Shown: positions 9,079 through 20,055 of the stretch, piece after piece
Position numbering within the stretch: the first letter of the stretch is position 1
How the letters are laid out: the number at the start of each line of letters is the position of its first letter
Assembly: GCF_018403225.1 (NCBI RefSeq)
Contig: NZ_BOSG01000011.1
Location: forward strand, 1 to 49,291
DNA from: Paenibacillus sp. J23TS9
Lineage (GTDB): Bacteria; Bacillota; Bacilli; Paenibacillales; Paenibacillaceae
Length of the DNA: 49,291 bases
Direction of reading: 5' to 3'
Program-made: the position numbers and the translations under genes
The notes under the pieces: model-generated
Databases searched by the model: none
The model's input: the letters and a program-made list of their open reading frames with translations, nothing else
Told to the model about the DNA's origin: nothing

Positions 9079-9933
9079 TTACGCTTTGTTGTTGGAGCCA
9101 AATTCGCGGATTTTTCCAACGACAGTTGCTTTAATAGCGTCGCGTCCTGGCACGATGTATTTACGCGGATCATAAGCATCCGGTTTCGCAGCGAGCACTT
9201 CACGAACAGCTTTTGAAAATTCGATTTGGTTCTCCGTGTTTACGTTGATCTTGGATGTTCCCAAAGAAATGGCTTTTTGAATATCATGAGTAGGAATGCC
9301 TGTACCACCATGAAGAACGAGTGGAAGGTGGATTTCATTCTTGATTTCTTCCATTTCTTTAAAGCCGAGGTTTGGTTCGCCTTTGTAAGGACCGTGTACA
9401 GAACCAAGCGCAGGAGCCAGGGTATCGATACCGGTTTCTTTCACGATACGAACGCAATCTTCAAGCTTCGCGTACATTACGCCGCCGATCACATCATCTT
9501 CCTGTCCACCGACAGTACCAACTTCAGCTTCAACGGAAACACCTTTGGAGTGAGCATATTCAACCACTTTTTTAGTAGTTTCAATGTTTTTCTCGATCGG
9601 GCTATGGGAATCGTCGATCATAACGGAAGTAAATCCGGCGTCGATCGCTTCTTTACATTTGTCAAAGCTGGAACCATGGTCCAAATGAATGGCTACAGGA
9701 ACCGTAATTTTCATATCATGGATAAGGCCTTCAACCATTTTCACTACCGTATAGAAACCGCTCATATGACGGGCAGCACCTTCAGATACGCCGAGAATCA
9801 CAGGAGATTTTTCTTCTTCCGCTGCACTCAGAATGGCTTGTGTCCACTCAAGGTTGTTGATATTGAATTGACCCACCGCGTATTTTTCTTTCAGTGCTTT
9901 GTTTAACATGTCAGTCATAGATACTAATGGCAT
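9079..9933 (-). CDS. fbaA: Class II fructose-bisphosphate aldolase
   Basis: A 284-residue zinc-dependent aldolase that interconverts fructose-1,6-bisphosphate with DHAP and GAP. Metal and catalytic motifs: HLDHGSS with D85 and H86, [13 protein letters not shown] and VLHGGTGIP for the other zinc histidines, and NVNTENQ for phosphate binding. The frame is open 23 codons upstream, but TTAGGAGG precedes the ATG at 9933 and the product then starts [10 protein letters not shown] as in Bacillus. It lies between spo0F and murA; the transaldolase gene found nearby in B. subtilis is missing. Confidence 0.97.
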   Translation of the reverse strand: MPLVSMTDMLNKALKEKYAVGQFNINNLEWTQAILSAAEEEKSPVILGVSEGAARHMSGFYTVVKMVEGLIHDMKITVPVAIHLDHGSSFDKCKEAIDAGFTSVMIDDSHSPIEKNIETTKKVVEYAHSKGVSVEAEVGTVGGQEDDVIGGVMYAKLEDCVRIVKETGIDTLAPALGSVHGPYKGEPNLGFKEMEEIKNEIHLPLVLHGGTGIPTHDIQKAISLGTSKINVNTENQIEFSKAVREVLAAKPDAYDPRKYIVPGRDAIKATVVGKIREFGSNNKA

Positions 9934-10071
9934 GGTTTCAATCCTCCTAAAGTATTTGTATTTTTCTATGGTTTTTAGCCGACTTCTCTCATTCGGAATC
10001 ATTATACCACATCATGTCACAAATACTAAACAAGCATTTGAAATTAGGCTGTGCTGTATGATACATCAGGG

Positions 10072-10103
10072 CAAAAAAAGAATTCTGCACTAAGCAGAAT
10101 TCA
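10072..10103 (-). terminator. Rho-independent terminator after spo0F
   Basis: The minus-strand stem GAATTCTGC/GCAGAATTC with a short loop is followed by TTTTTTT. Confidence 0.9.
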
Positions 10104-10110
10104 GGACGGG

Positions 10111-10494
10111 TTACCCGAATTGCACCGGGTTATGTTTAAGCTGCATGTTTACGGCAACGCGCATTTCATCGATATCAAACGGCTTGGTAAAATGCATTAA
10201 GGCGCCGAGATCGGTGGCCTCCTTGATCATGTCCAGCTCACCATAAGCGGTCATCATAATGACTTTAATGGCGGGGTTCATTTCCTTGATGTGCTTCAGA
10301 ATTTCCAGCCCGTCCATTCCGGGAATCTTCATATCGAGCAGAACCAGATCGGGTGCGTCGTTCTCTACAATTTCTAACGCAATTTTGCCGTTGGCTGCCT
10401 GATACGTCGTATAACCCTCGCTGCTGAACACTTCCATTAATAAAATGCGTATTCCGTTTTGGTCGTCGACGATCAAAACTTTTTTCTTATCCAC
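10111..10494 (-). CDS. spo0F: Sporulation phosphorelay response regulator Spo0F
   Basis: A 127-residue single-domain receiver with no output domain. Acidic pocket D10-D11, phospho-acceptor D54 in [15 protein letters not shown]82 in [13 protein letters not shown] and K104 in [10 protein letters not shown] all match B. subtilis Spo0F, including the residues that contact sensor kinases and Spo0B. It takes phosphate from sporulation kinases and passes it through Spo0B to Spo0A. Start GTG with GGGAGG upstream. It sits between pyrG and fbaA as in Bacillus. A candidate partner kinase is encoded at 35610-37904. Confidence 0.96.
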   Translation of the reverse strand: MDKKKVLIVDDQNGIRILLMEVFSSEGYTTYQAANGKIALEIVENDAPDLVLLDMKIPGMDGLEILKHIKEMNPAIKVIMMTAYGELDMIKEATDLGALMHFTKPFDIDEMRVAVNMQLKHNPVQFG

Positions 10495-10620
10495 TTAAGC
10501 TAACCTCCCAACATCAGCCTGACCCAGCCTATCCATACATCTTCATTTATTGTCAAATCCATTCGTTGCATATCCAATTAATGTTATTCGCTCCCTAGTT
10601 ACGAATTCCTGCCTCTGCGC

Positions 10621-10651
10621 AAAAATGAAAATAGGACCTCCGAAGAGGTCC
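10621..10651 (-). terminator. Rho-independent terminator after pyrG
   Basis: The minus-strand stem GGACCTC/GAGGTCC with a TTCG loop is followed by TATTTTCATTTTT. Confidence 0.85.
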
Positions 10652-10667
10652 ATTAATGAAATTTATA

Positions 10668-12534
<1,867 letters not shown>

Positions 12535-12570
12535 AAAAAAAGTGACACCCGTAGGACGGGGCACTTTTTA
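12535..12570 (-). terminator. Rho-independent terminator after rpoE
   Basis: The minus-strand stem AAAGTGCCCCGT/ACGGGTGTCACTTT, with a small mismatch, is followed by TTTTTT. It lies about 100 bases beyond the rpoE stop. Confidence 0.75.
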
Positions 12571-12667
12571 TTATTTTGCGCATATTTAAATCTTAATCAT
12601 AAGCCCATGCAATAGTTTACTCTGTGCCTTGTCCCCTGTCAAGAGAGAAAGGCAAACGGATTGATTT

Positions 12668-13216
12668 TTAGTCTTCCTCTGATTCCTCAGCGGATTCCTC
12701 TTCATCTTCATCCAGATCTTCTTCTTCATCCTCGAGCTCTTCATCTTCCAAGATGCTCTCTTCTTCAACCTCTTCCTCGGAATCATCGTCGGAATAGATA
12801 TCATCATGATCCTCGTCGATGCGGTCGAAATCCTCGTCGCTGTCATCTGCACTGAAGGTATCATCTTCATCGGTGAAGTCGTCATCGTCATCATCGTCTT
12901 CATCGTTGATGATACGCGGACGCTTCGCGCTTGCGATCGGATCCTCGGAGCGGTCAACCGGATACCAGCGCTTCAATCCCCAAAGGTTCGTACCGACACA
13001 GGCAAAACGACCATCGATATTAATTTCTGTATATAGCTGCGCAACGGTATCTTTCATTTCCTCTTCCGTCAAGCCGCGAAGCTTGGCAACCTCTTTCATC
13101 AGGTCAAGATAGTAAAATGGCGTATTCGCTGCCTTCAGTACGGCAAAAGCCAAATCCACCAGAGGCATTTCCCTGATCTTTTCAGGGTCCAGCTTTAATT
13201 GGAGTGAGTTACTCAC
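12668..13216 (-). CDS. rpoE: DNA-directed RNA polymerase delta subunit
   Basis: A 182-residue Firmicutes-specific RNA polymerase accessory protein. The folded N-terminal HARE-HTH domain (about 10-95) contains PLVDLAFAVLKAANTPFYY and the signature YTEINIDGRFACVGTNLWGLKRWYP region. The C-terminal half is almost entirely Asp/Glu (runs of seven D and long E stretches) and is disordered. Delta displaces RNA from polymerase, speeds recycling and sharpens promoter sensitivity to initiating NTP. The likely start is GTG at 13216, with AGGAAGTG seven bases upstream; the upstream TTG lies inside the RBS. Neighbour pyrG is as in Bacillus. Confidence 0.95.
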   Translation of the reverse strand: MSNSLQLKLDPEKIREMPLVDLAFAVLKAANTPFYYLDLMKEVAKLRGLTEEEMKDTVAQLYTEINIDGRFACVGTNLWGLKRWYPVDRSEDPIASAKRPRIINDEDDDDDDDFTDEDDTFSADDSDEDFDRIDEDHDDIYSDDDSEEEVEEESILEDEELEDEEEDLDEDEEESAEESEED

Positions 13217-13247
13217 TAACGGACACTTCCTCTCACGCAATGTTCAC

Positions 13248-13283
13248 TTATACGGAAATCTTGAAGTAGTTCAGTCCGTATAA
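13248..13283. repeat. Inverted repeat upstream of rpoE
   Basis: Perfect nine-base arms TTATACGGA (13248-13256) and TCCGTATAA (13275-13283) are separated by 18 bases and centred about 50 bases before the rpoE start. It could be an operator or a stem in the rpoE leader. There is no T run, so it is not a terminator. Confidence 0.6.
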
Positions 13284-13388
13284 CATCCTGCTTTATAACA
13301 ACATATCCATTATCAAAACTAAGTAAAACCTATTTAGAAATAAATTGCAAGTTTTAATGTTGTGAACATCCTCGCAGTCGCCCAAACG

Positions 13389-13620
13389 AAAAAGGCAGGG
13401 TCGCCCCTGCCCATTGACTGTATCCTTCCCGAGGCAGAGCCTGCCCACCGGGAATATTGAAAGAGCCGCTTGGGACTCTTCCATTTATCTTATGTTTACG
13501 GGCTTTATTTGACATTCAGGCAGGGCCTATTTCCGTAAAAAAGGGCAAGTTCCCACTCGAAGCGGCAGTCTCCCACATACAATGCAAAAGCAGGGTTCAT
13601 TATGAGGGGGACTGCCCAAT
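13389..13620 (+). promoter_or_regulatory. Highly structured leader of the S8 peptidase gene, RBS buried in a hairpin
   Basis: There is no open reading frame here, but it is dense in complementary segments. On the plus strand 13564-13574 (GGCAGTCTCCC) pairs over 11 bp, with one G·U, to 13606-13616 and hides the only RBS (GAGGGGGA, 13604-13611) of the protease gene starting at 13621. An upstream helix pairs GCCGCTT (13465-13471) with AAGCGGC (13560-13566), and TTTACGG/CCGTAAA (13495-13501, 13533-13539) pairs inside it. It shares three bases with the RBS stem, so the two may compete. Hairpins 13394-13411 and 13426-13454 lie further upstream. On the minus strand 13394-13411 is followed by TTTTT, so the opposite strand could instead encode a small RNA with its own terminator. 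Confidence 0.55.
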
Positions 13621-14787
13621 ATGGACTACACCGGATTGATACAGATGCTGCTTGAGAGCATGGAAAGTCCCGCGCCATCCGGAGCCAAACGAATACTCAC
13701 TTTTGTAAATCCCCAGCATTACGAAGCATTCCAGCAAACATTGCAGGAGCTCAAAGTTCAACATCCTGATTGGCCCGACCTGCCGTCGTCCAATCTGCTT
13801 CATTCCGTCATGACGCCCCTGTCCGGCAGTACAAAGCATTTAGATTCTTATAAGAACCAAATTCGGGTCGAGGAAGACAGCCTTATCCAGGTGCATACGC
13901 TGGCTAACAAGGTCAATCAAGGCCCAGGCGTTCCCTATGGCGTCAAACAAATTCAAGCACCAAAGGCTTGGTCCACTTCAACCGGATACCGGGTAAAGAT
14001 TGGCGTCATCGACACTGGTGCTGATTACTACCATCCGGATCTTCGTCAATCCCTGGCAAAGGGAATTAATCTGCTTAACAGGCATATGATGCCGCTCGAT
14101 GACAATGGGCATGGCACCCATATTGCAGGCACTCTTGCGGCTGCCAACAGCACGGAAGGCATGATCGGCGTCGCGCCGCGGGCCACCATCTATCCGGTCA
14201 AGGCCTTCGACCATAACGGCTCGGCTTACGTGTCTGACATTATTCAGGGAATTGACTGGTGTATCCGGAACCACATGCATATCATCAACATGAGCTTCGG
14301 GATGAAAACGCGCAGCAAGACCCTGCTGGATATTGTGAATAAAGCCTATCTGTCCGGCATTTCCATCGTTGCCTCCTCCGGCAATGACGGGAAACGGCGC
14401 AATATAGACTACCCCGCAAAATATCCCCAGACCATCTCAGTCGGTGCAACAGACCGCCAGCGGCGCATCGCCAGCTTCAGCAACCGCGGTGAGTTTATTG
14501 ATATTTATGCGCCTGGAGACAAAATTATTTCTTCCTGGACTCATGGCAAATATCATGAAATGAGCGGCACCTCCATGGCGACATCGCATGTGAGCGGCGC
14601 TATTGCCCTGCTGCTTGCACAAAATCCAGATCTGCAGCCTGCGGAGATCAAAGCACTGCTGCTGCAAACCGCTACACCGCTGCGCTCCAAAAAGGGGCAG
14701 CGGCGGTCCGGAGGGGGCTTGGAGGTCAATGCACTGAGGCTGCTAAAGGAAGGGATGAAGAGGAAACCCTTGAATCCGCAATATTAA
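13621..14787 (+). CDS. S8 family subtilisin-like serine peptidase, no signal peptide
   Basis: A 388-residue subtilase. The catalytic triad is D131 in GVIDTGADYYHPD, H164 in DNGHGTHIAGT and S318 in MSGTSMATSHVSG; N255 in ASSGNDG is the oxyanion residue. Residues 1-105 form an N-terminal extension with an inhibitor-I9-like character (RILTFVNPQHYEAFQQTL), resembling a propeptide. There is no signal peptide or membrane segment, so an intracellular or unconventionally exported protease is likely. It is transcribed opposite to both neighbours and has its own terminator, so it is a single-gene unit. Its RBS lies in an 11-bp hairpin, which suggests controlled translation. The substrate is unknown. 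Confidence 0.92.
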   Translation: MDYTGLIQMLLESMESPAPSGAKRILTFVNPQHYEAFQQTLQELKVQHPDWPDLPSSNLLHSVMTPLSGSTKHLDSYKNQIRVEEDSLIQVHTLANKVNQGPGVPYGVKQIQAPKAWSTSTGYRVKIGVIDTGADYYHPDLRQSLAKGINLLNRHMMPLDDNGHGTHIAGTLAAANSTEGMIGVAPRATIYPVKAFDHNGSAYVSDIIQGIDWCIRNHMHIINMSFGMKTRSKTLLDIVNKAYLSGISIVASSGNDGKRRNIDYPAKYPQTISVGATDRQRRIASFSNRGEFIDIYAPGDKIISSWTHGKYHEMSGTSMATSHVSGAIALLLAQNPDLQPAEIKALLLQTATPLRSKKGQRRSGGGLEVNALRLLKEGMKRKPLNPQY

Positions 14788-14828
14788 AGGCCGTCTCTGC
14801 TGATGCTAACAGCAGGACGGCCTTTTCT
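14786..14828. terminator. Bidirectional terminator between S8 peptidase and argS
   Basis: The stem AAGGCCGTC/GACGGCCTT, extended by CTGCTG/CAGCAG, has T runs on one side and A/T on the other. It serves the two convergent genes. Confidence 0.85.
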
Positions 14829-14859
14829 TTTCGCTATATACACAAGTGAATCCCAGAAA

Positions 14860-16539
14860 TTACATTTGTTCCGGCGCACTCACGCCAACCAGTCTCAATA
14901 CATTGGCAATGACTGTACGGACGGCTCCCAGCAAGGCAAACCGGGCCTGTGTTTGAGCGGCATCCTCGGAAATCACGCGCTGCGCTCTGTAATAGCTGTG
15001 GAACAGAGATGCCAGGTCATAGACATAGCGCACCATCCGGTGAGGCGCGTAGTTGGCTGCCGCCATGGCAATTTCCTCAGGAAGCTCACCGATTTTACGG
15101 AGCAAATCGTATTCATGCTCGGTATTCAGCATACTTAGATCTACTTCAGCCAGCGGCAGCAGCGTAACGCCCTGTTCCTCTGCCTGACGATAGATGCTGC
15201 AAATACGGGCATGGGCATACTGCACATAGAATACCGGATTTTCATTGGATGTCGAAATGGCCAGATCCATGTCAAAATCCAAATGAGAATCCATACTGCG
15301 CATCGTAAAGAAGTAGCGAATGGCGTCGATGCCGACTTCTTCCATCAGATCTTCCATGGTTACGGCTTTACCTGTCCGCTTGGACATCTTCACCTTTTCG
15401 CCGTTCTGGAACAGACTTACCATCTGTGCAATGAGTACCGTTAGTCTTGCCGGGTCATAACCAATCGCTTCCATAGCTGCCTTCATCCGTGGAATATATC
15501 CGTGGTGGTCGGCACCCCAAATGTTGATCAGCTGGTCATAGCCGCGCTCAAACTTATTGCGATGATACGCGATATCCGGTGTAAGGTACGTATAGGTTCC
15601 GTCATTTTTTACGAGTACGCGGTCCTTGTCGTCACCATATTCCGTGGTACGGAGCCAAGTTGCGCCGTCCTGCTCATACACCTGTCCCTTGGACTTGAGC
15701 TCGTTCAGGGATTCTTCAACTAATCCATTTTGATACAGCGAGGTTTCGCTGAACCACTCGTCAAAATTCACTCTGAACTTGCCCAAGTCTCGCTTGATCT
15801 TGTTCAGTTCCTTTTCGAGTCCGTACTGACGGAAGAAAGCCGTCCGCTCTCCAGGATCCATGGACAACAACGAGTCGCCCTTCTCGGCGGCAAGCTCTTT
15901 GGCAAAGCCCTTGATGTCTTCTCCATGATAACCATCCTCAGGCATTTCAGCATTTTGGCCAAGCTCCTGCAGGTAACGGGCTTCAATGGATTTGCACAGG
16001 TTCTCGACCTGGTTGCCGGCATCATTGATGTAATACTCACGTGTCACTTTGTATCCGGCAAAATCGAGCACATTACAGAGCGCATCCCCTACAGCTGCGC
16101 CGCGCGCATGACCCAGATGCAGGCTGCCAGTCGGATTGGCACTGACAAACTCCACCTGAATTTTTTGGCTTTGACCGAGATTTACGCGTCCATAGTTGTC
16201 ACCCTGCTCATGAACCTGCTGTACAACGGGGTACAGGTAGCTTTTATTTAAAGTAAAGTTGATAAAGCCAGGTCCGGCAATATCCGCCTTTTCGATAGAA
16301 GCCTTTTTCATGTCAAAATGCTCCAAAATCGCCTCGGCAATCTGGCGCGGGTTTTTCTTGGCGATTCGTGTCAGCTGCATGGCTGCATTCGTAGCCAAAT
16401 CCCCGTGGGACTTGTCCTTCGGCACTTCAAGCGCAAAGACGGGCAGCTCCTCGCGGCTGACGATCCCTGCAGCAACTACTGCGTCGGCAAGAGCCTCGGT
16501 CACCAGCTGATTAATATGTTCTAATGGATTGGTTGTCAT
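14860..16539 (-). CDS. argS: Arginyl-tRNA synthetase
   Basis: A 559-residue class I aminoacyl-tRNA synthetase charging tRNA-Arg. It has the N-terminal Add-1 domain (about 1-110), the HIGH-type motif [15 protein letters not shown], a KMSKR loop ([16 protein letters not shown]) and the DALR anticodon-binding domain at the C-terminus ending in [16 protein letters not shown] sequence. The frame is open 16 codons upstream, but GGAGGAAAA precedes the ATG at 16539. That ATG overlaps the ywiB stop as ATGA, so the two are translationally coupled, the same pair as ywiB-argS in B. subtilis. Confidence 0.97.
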   Translation of the reverse strand: MTTNPLEHINQLVTEALADAVVAAGIVSREELPVFALEVPKDKSHGDLATNAAMQLTRIAKKNPRQIAEAILEHFDMKKASIEKADIAGPGFINFTLNKSYLYPVVQQVHEQGDNYGRVNLGQSQKIQVEFVSANPTGSLHLGHARGAAVGDALCNVLDFAGYKVTREYYINDAGNQVENLCKSIEARYLQELGQNAEMPEDGYHGEDIKGFAKELAAEKGDSLLSMDPGERTAFFRQYGLEKELNKIKRDLGKFRVNFDEWFSETSLYQNGLVEESLNELKSKGQVYEQDGATWLRTTEYGDDKDRVLVKNDGTYTYLTPDIAYHRNKFERGYDQLINIWGADHHGYIPRMKAAMEAIGYDPARLTVLIAQMVSLFQNGEKVKMSKRTGKAVTMEDLMEEVGIDAIRYFFTMRSMDSHLDFDMDLAISTSNENPVFYVQYAHARICSIYRQAEEQGVTLLPLAEVDLSMLNTEHEYDLLRKIGELPEEIAMAAANYAPHRMVRYVYDLASLFHSYYRAQRVISEDAAQTQARFALLGAVRTVIANVLRLVGVSAPEQM

Positions 16540-16961
16540 TGATTTTCCTCCTGTATATGCAAACTGATGTCGAAATTTCCTGTGCATTCCTCATAAACGT
16601 ACAGATCATATGTCCAGGCAACCGTGCCAGAAAACCCGCCATCAAGGTCAACCTTGAGCGAGCTCGTCTGTGTTGAAAGATTAAATGTAGTATACGGTGA
16701 GCGATAAAAGCCGGGCAGCATATGCCCTTCCTGAAACGTTTGTTCCGATTCCACCGCGCCGTGCCGGATCATTTTCAGACTGTCCGGGGTGATCTTAAGC
16801 AGAGTCCGGGTCTTTTGTCCCTGCAGATCCACATCCGGTTCCTCGTATTTGAGATAGAGCGCGCCGCCGCGTTCGAACACTTCGGCCTCTGTCTCCTGCT
16901 CCACACTCTCACCTTCATGCCGGCTTTGAAGACGAATGCGGGCTTTTCTGGCTTCTTGCAT
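16536..16961 (-). CDS. ywiB: YwiB family protein (DUF1934)
   Basis: A 141-residue cytosolic protein of the DUF1934 beta-barrel family, function unknown. Typical features are alternating beta strands ([31 protein letters not shown]), the [15 protein letters not shown] segment and the closing [14 protein letters not shown] strand. The family is structurally calycin-like and may bind a small ligand. It overlaps argS by four bases in the ATGA arrangement. RBS is weak (GGAG ten bases before the ATG). A TATAAT-like -10 lies near 17080-17085 on the minus strand, without a clear -35. Confidence 0.87.
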   Translation of the reverse strand: MQEARKARIRLQSRHEGESVEQETEAEVFERGGALYLKYEEPDVDLQGQKTRTLLKITPDSLKMIRHGAVESEQTFQEGHMLPGFYRSPYTTFNLSTQTSSLKVDLDGGFSGTVAWTYDLYVYEECTGNFDISLHIQEENQ

Positions 16962-17189
16962 AAGTATTCGGCTCCATTCTGTTCTTTCCTATTGTAATAC
17001 TATATCCAGTTCAGTGGCTCAATTCAACAAGAAGAAACATATCGAAAATAGTATTCCGGCCCTTTTCCCTTCTGCTATTATACAGGAAAAAACGCCATTC
17101 ACTACGAATATAGGTATATCGCATGATTCTATAATAACCAGATCATTCTATCTGCAAAAGCTGTCAAAGAAAAATAGGGAGGTTTTCGA

Positions 17190-17738
17190 TTGATATCAAA
17201 TAAAGACAAAAACCTCATTATCCGGCCAATACTGGAAAAAGATCTACCCACGTTGTGGGAGTTGTCTTTTAAGGAGGAAGCACCCGAGTGGAAGAAGTGG
17301 GACGCCCCCTATTACGAGCACAAGGCTATTCCTTTTGATACATATATGGAGAAAAAGAAAAATTGGCTGGCCCAGGACGATTATTGGGCGATTGAAGCGG
17401 ATGGGGAGCTAATCGGTACCGTCAGCTACTATTGGGAGCATGAGCCTTCCCATTGGCTTGAAATGGGCATTGTCATTTACCACCCTTCCTATTGGAGCGG
17501 AGGCTACGGGACCCGGGCGCTCACGCTGTGGATTAACCATCTGTTTGCAACCCTGCCGTTGGTCCGCGTAGGTTATACCACATGGTCGGGCAATCACCGG
17601 ATGATCCGGGTCGGCGAAAAGCTGGGCTTCACAATGGAAGCCAGGCTCCGAAAATGCCGGCTGTATAACGATGTCTATTATGATTCCATCCGTATGGGCA
17701 TTCTCCGTGAAGAATGGGATGCACTGCAGGGTCAATAA
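17190..17738 (+). CDS. GNAT family N-acetyltransferase (RimJ/RimL type)
   Basis: A 182-residue acetyl-CoA-dependent acetyltransferase. The fold is recognisable from LIIRPILEKDLPTLWEL at the start, the acetyl-CoA pyrophosphate loop SYWSGGYGTRALTLWINH (about 100-117) and the GNHRMIRVGEKLGFTMEARLRK motif, all typical of the group that acetylates ribosomal protein N-termini, small amines or drugs. The substrate cannot be told from the sequence. The start codon is TTG, with GGGAGG seven bases upstream. It is a single gene, divergent from ywiB and ending at a terminator shared with the convergent beta-propeller gene. Confidence 0.88.
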   Translation: MISNKDKNLIIRPILEKDLPTLWELSFKEEAPEWKKWDAPYYEHKAIPFDTYMEKKKNWLAQDDYWAIEADGELIGTVSYYWEHEPSHWLEMGIVIYHPSYWSGGYGTRALTLWINHLFATLPLVRVGYTTWSGNHRMIRVGEKLGFTMEARLRKCRLYNDVYYDSIRMGILREEWDALQGQ

Positions 17739-17751
17739 AGAAAATGCTTTT

Positions 17752-17785
17752 AAAAAAGGATAGACCTTGTCGGTCTATCCTTTTT
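17752..17785. terminator. Bidirectional terminator between acetyltransferase and beta-propeller genes
   Basis: The perfect stem AAAGGATAGACC/GGTCTATCCTTT is flanked by A on the left and T on the right. Confidence 0.9.
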
Positions 17786-17795
17786 CTTGCTTCAA

Positions 17796-18989
17796 TTATG
17801 GCTGGAGTGCTTCCTTAAAGGCAAATTTCCGGCTCCAACTAGCACCGCCGTCCAGCGTTTCATAAATGGAGGACTTGGTAGAGCTGGTGACAACCAGCCA
17901 GCCCGTTTTGCCATCCACGAAGGAAATGCGTCCGTCATAACCATTAACGGTTGGTTTTACATTCTTCCACGATTTCCCTCCATTATAGGTGACACCGATA
18001 GAAACGACGCCACCAGCAGGAGAGCCGCCAGCCAGGAATGCTGTCTCTTTACCAAAGAGCTGCATATTGCCCGGATGTCCACCCGGCTGTGCAGGTCCTT
18101 CTTTAACTACCGGTGTCCAGCTGCCGGGAGCGGGGCCTCCTCCTGCTGTATCCTGTGCAATCACCCGTTTCCAGTGTGAGCCTTGATCCGTGCTTCCATA
18201 CAGGGAGTACGATACTTGAGACATACCGGAATCCCCGTAAAGGACAGCCCACACCTGATTATCTTTGCTGTAAATTTCACCGCCAGCCATCGATGGTGTT
18301 TTCACCGTCAGCTTCGTAGTCCAGCTGTGCCCACCGTTGCGTGTTTGCAGAACTTTATAGCCTCCGCCTGGCACAACCGTCAGCACATATCCGGTTTTCG
18401 TATCATTAAAGCTAGTGTAGCGGGTATTGGCAGGGGTAGGAACCTTCACCCAGCTGTTGCCGCCATTATCGGTGCGATAAGCGCCGGTACCGGTGTATCC
18501 GTAGCCCGTATTCTTGTCGATCACTTGCATTCGGTCGAAATGAATTTGTCCGGTGTAAACACCTTTCCAATGTGAGCCACCATCTGTTGTCTTGATCAAA
18601 TAAGAGGTCTGCTGCGATGGCATCGTGGCCAGCGCCCAGCCGTTGACATTATCAACAAAATCCATTTGCTTAAACTGCCATTGCCCTTTATAAATTTCCT
18701 GCCAGTGACATCCGGCATCCGAAGTTCCAATCATAAAGCCCGTACCGGCTGCTCTGCCGGTCTTCCCGCTGAGGAACTGAATGTCTGTAAAATGCACCGG
18801 ATCCTGATCCGGTCCGGAATGCTCCTTCTGAAGGCTTTGCAGCAGACCATGATCGCCACTACCGCAAGGAGCTGGTGTTTGCGCCGCAGCCGATGCCTCC
18901 CGCGCCGGAGCAGCCCAGCTCATCGGTACGGCCAGCAGCAGGGCTGCGGCAGCCAGTGAGGAACGCTTCATCCATTTGTGTAATATCAT
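17796..18989 (-). CDS. Secreted Asp-box beta-propeller protein
   Basis: A 397-residue protein with a signal peptide (K8-R9, hydrophobic 11-26, cleavage near AWA-AP or ASA-A). The rest is a repeat protein: seven Asp-box-like hairpins can be counted, SDAGCHW, TDGGSHW, TDNGGNSW, RNGGHSW, TDQGSHW, YNGGKSW and LDGGASW, spaced 45-55 residues apart, consistent with a seven-bladed propeller of the Ycf48/sortilin/BNR kind. No enzyme motif was found, so it is more likely a binding or scaffold protein outside the cell than a sialidase. RBS GGAGGTG. It is a single gene between two terminators. Confidence 0.82.
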   Translation of the reverse strand: MILHKWMKRSSLAAAALLLAVPMSWAAPAREASAAAQTPAPCGSGDHGLLQSLQKEHSGPDQDPVHFTDIQFLSGKTGRAAGTGFMIGTSDAGCHWQEIYKGQWQFKQMDFVDNVNGWALATMPSQQTSYLIKTTDGGSHWKGVYTGQIHFDRMQVIDKNTGYGYTGTGAYRTDNGGNSWVKVPTPANTRYTSFNDTKTGYVLTVVPGGGYKVLQTRNGGHSWTTKLTVKTPSMAGGEIYSKDNQVWAVLYGDSGMSQVSYSLYGSTDQGSHWKRVIAQDTAGGGPAPGSWTPVVKEGPAQPGGHPGNMQLFGKETAFLAGGSPAGGVVSIGVTYNGGKSWKNVKPTVNGYDGRISFVDGKTGWLVVTSSTKSSIYETLDGGASWSRKFAFKEALQP

Positions 18990-19090
18990 CTCAACACCTC
19001 CGTGTACTATGAACTTACCCGATTCAGGAGAGAATCACACGAATATTTCAATATTGTCATATGCCGTTTCAAAAGTGAAAAATACAAATA

Positions 19091-19160
19091 AAAGCATCTC
19101 TACGTTCAACCGGGGGCAGGCTTTCGTCTGTGCTCCCCGGCATCTCGTTAAAGATGCTTC
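19091..19160 (-). terminator. Long-stem terminator after speB
   Basis: The outer stem AAGCATCT/AGATGCTT and inner CCGGGG/CCCCGG are followed on the minus strand by TTATTTGTATTTTT. It ends the speE-speB operon. Confidence 0.75.
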
Positions 19161-19171
19161 TATAACATTAT

Positions 19172-20041
19172 TTATTTTACAAAACCGAGCAGCATTTCGC
19201 GGATCAGCTTGGCTGCCACGATTTGTGTTTGCTGTGTTGGATCATAGATCGGTGCCACTTCCACCAGATCACAACCCACAACATTCACAGCCGAACCGGC
19301 AATCAGGTGCACGGCTTCCAGCAGTTCCTTGGAAGTAATGCCTCCAGCTTCGGCTGTACCTGTGCCAGGCGCAGCTGACGGATCAAGCACGTCAATATCA
19401 ATGGTCACATAGACCGGACGGTTGCCCATCTTTGGTAGTGCTTCCTTAAGCGGGGCAGCTACTTCAAACGGATGGAAGTTAATATTTTCGTGTCCGAATT
19501 TAAACTCCTCACGCGAACCCGAACGGATACCGAATTGATAGATGTTTTTTCCACCCATCAATGCAGCCGCTTTACGGACTGGCGTGGAGTGAGACAATGG
19601 CTCACCCTCATACTGCTCACGCAGATCGGCGTGTGCATCGATGTGGATCAGAATGAGGTCAGGGTACTTCGCGTACACCTGCTCGATGATCGGCCAAGTC
19701 ACCAAATGCTCGCCGCCAAGACCAATCGGGAATTTGCCGTCTTCAAGCAGTTTGCCGACATACTCTCGGATAACATCCAGGCTGCGCGCTGCGTTGCCGA
19801 AAGGCAGCAGCAGATCGCCGGCATCGAAATACGTCATGTCGTCGATGCTTTTGTCCAGATAAGGACTGTACTCTTCCAGACCTACGGAAGCCTGACGGAT
19901 ATGGGAAGGGCCAAAACGCGAACCTGGACGGAAGCTGACGGTATAATCCATCGGCATACCATAGATGACGGCTTTGGAGCCTGCATAATCCTCGGAGCTG
20001 CAAATAAATACGTTTCCTGAGTAAGCTTGATCAAGTTTCAT
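19172..20041 (-). CDS. speB: Agmatinase (ureohydrolase family)
   Basis: A 289-residue member of the arginase/agmatinase family. Binuclear manganese ligands are visible in LGGEHLVTWP, HIDAHADLR and DIDVLDPSAAPGTGTAEAGG. In this context it hydrolyses agmatine to putrescine and urea, feeding spermidine synthase encoded 14 bases upstream; the speE-speB pairing is the reason for preferring agmatinase over arginase or formiminoglutamase. RBS AGGGGGC. Co-transcription with speE is very likely. Confidence 0.94.
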   Translation of the reverse strand: MKLDQAYSGNVFICSSEDYAGSKAVIYGMPMDYTVSFRPGSRFGPSHIRQASVGLEEYSPYLDKSIDDMTYFDAGDLLLPFGNAARSLDVIREYVGKLLEDGKFPIGLGGEHLVTWPIIEQVYAKYPDLILIHIDAHADLREQYEGEPLSHSTPVRKAAALMGGKNIYQFGIRSGSREEFKFGHENINFHPFEVAAPLKEALPKMGNRPVYVTIDIDVLDPSAAPGTGTAEAGGITSKELLEAVHLIAGSAVNVVGCDLVEVAPIYDPTQQTQIVAAKLIREMLLGFVK

Positions 20042-20055
20042 CGTATTAGCGCCCC

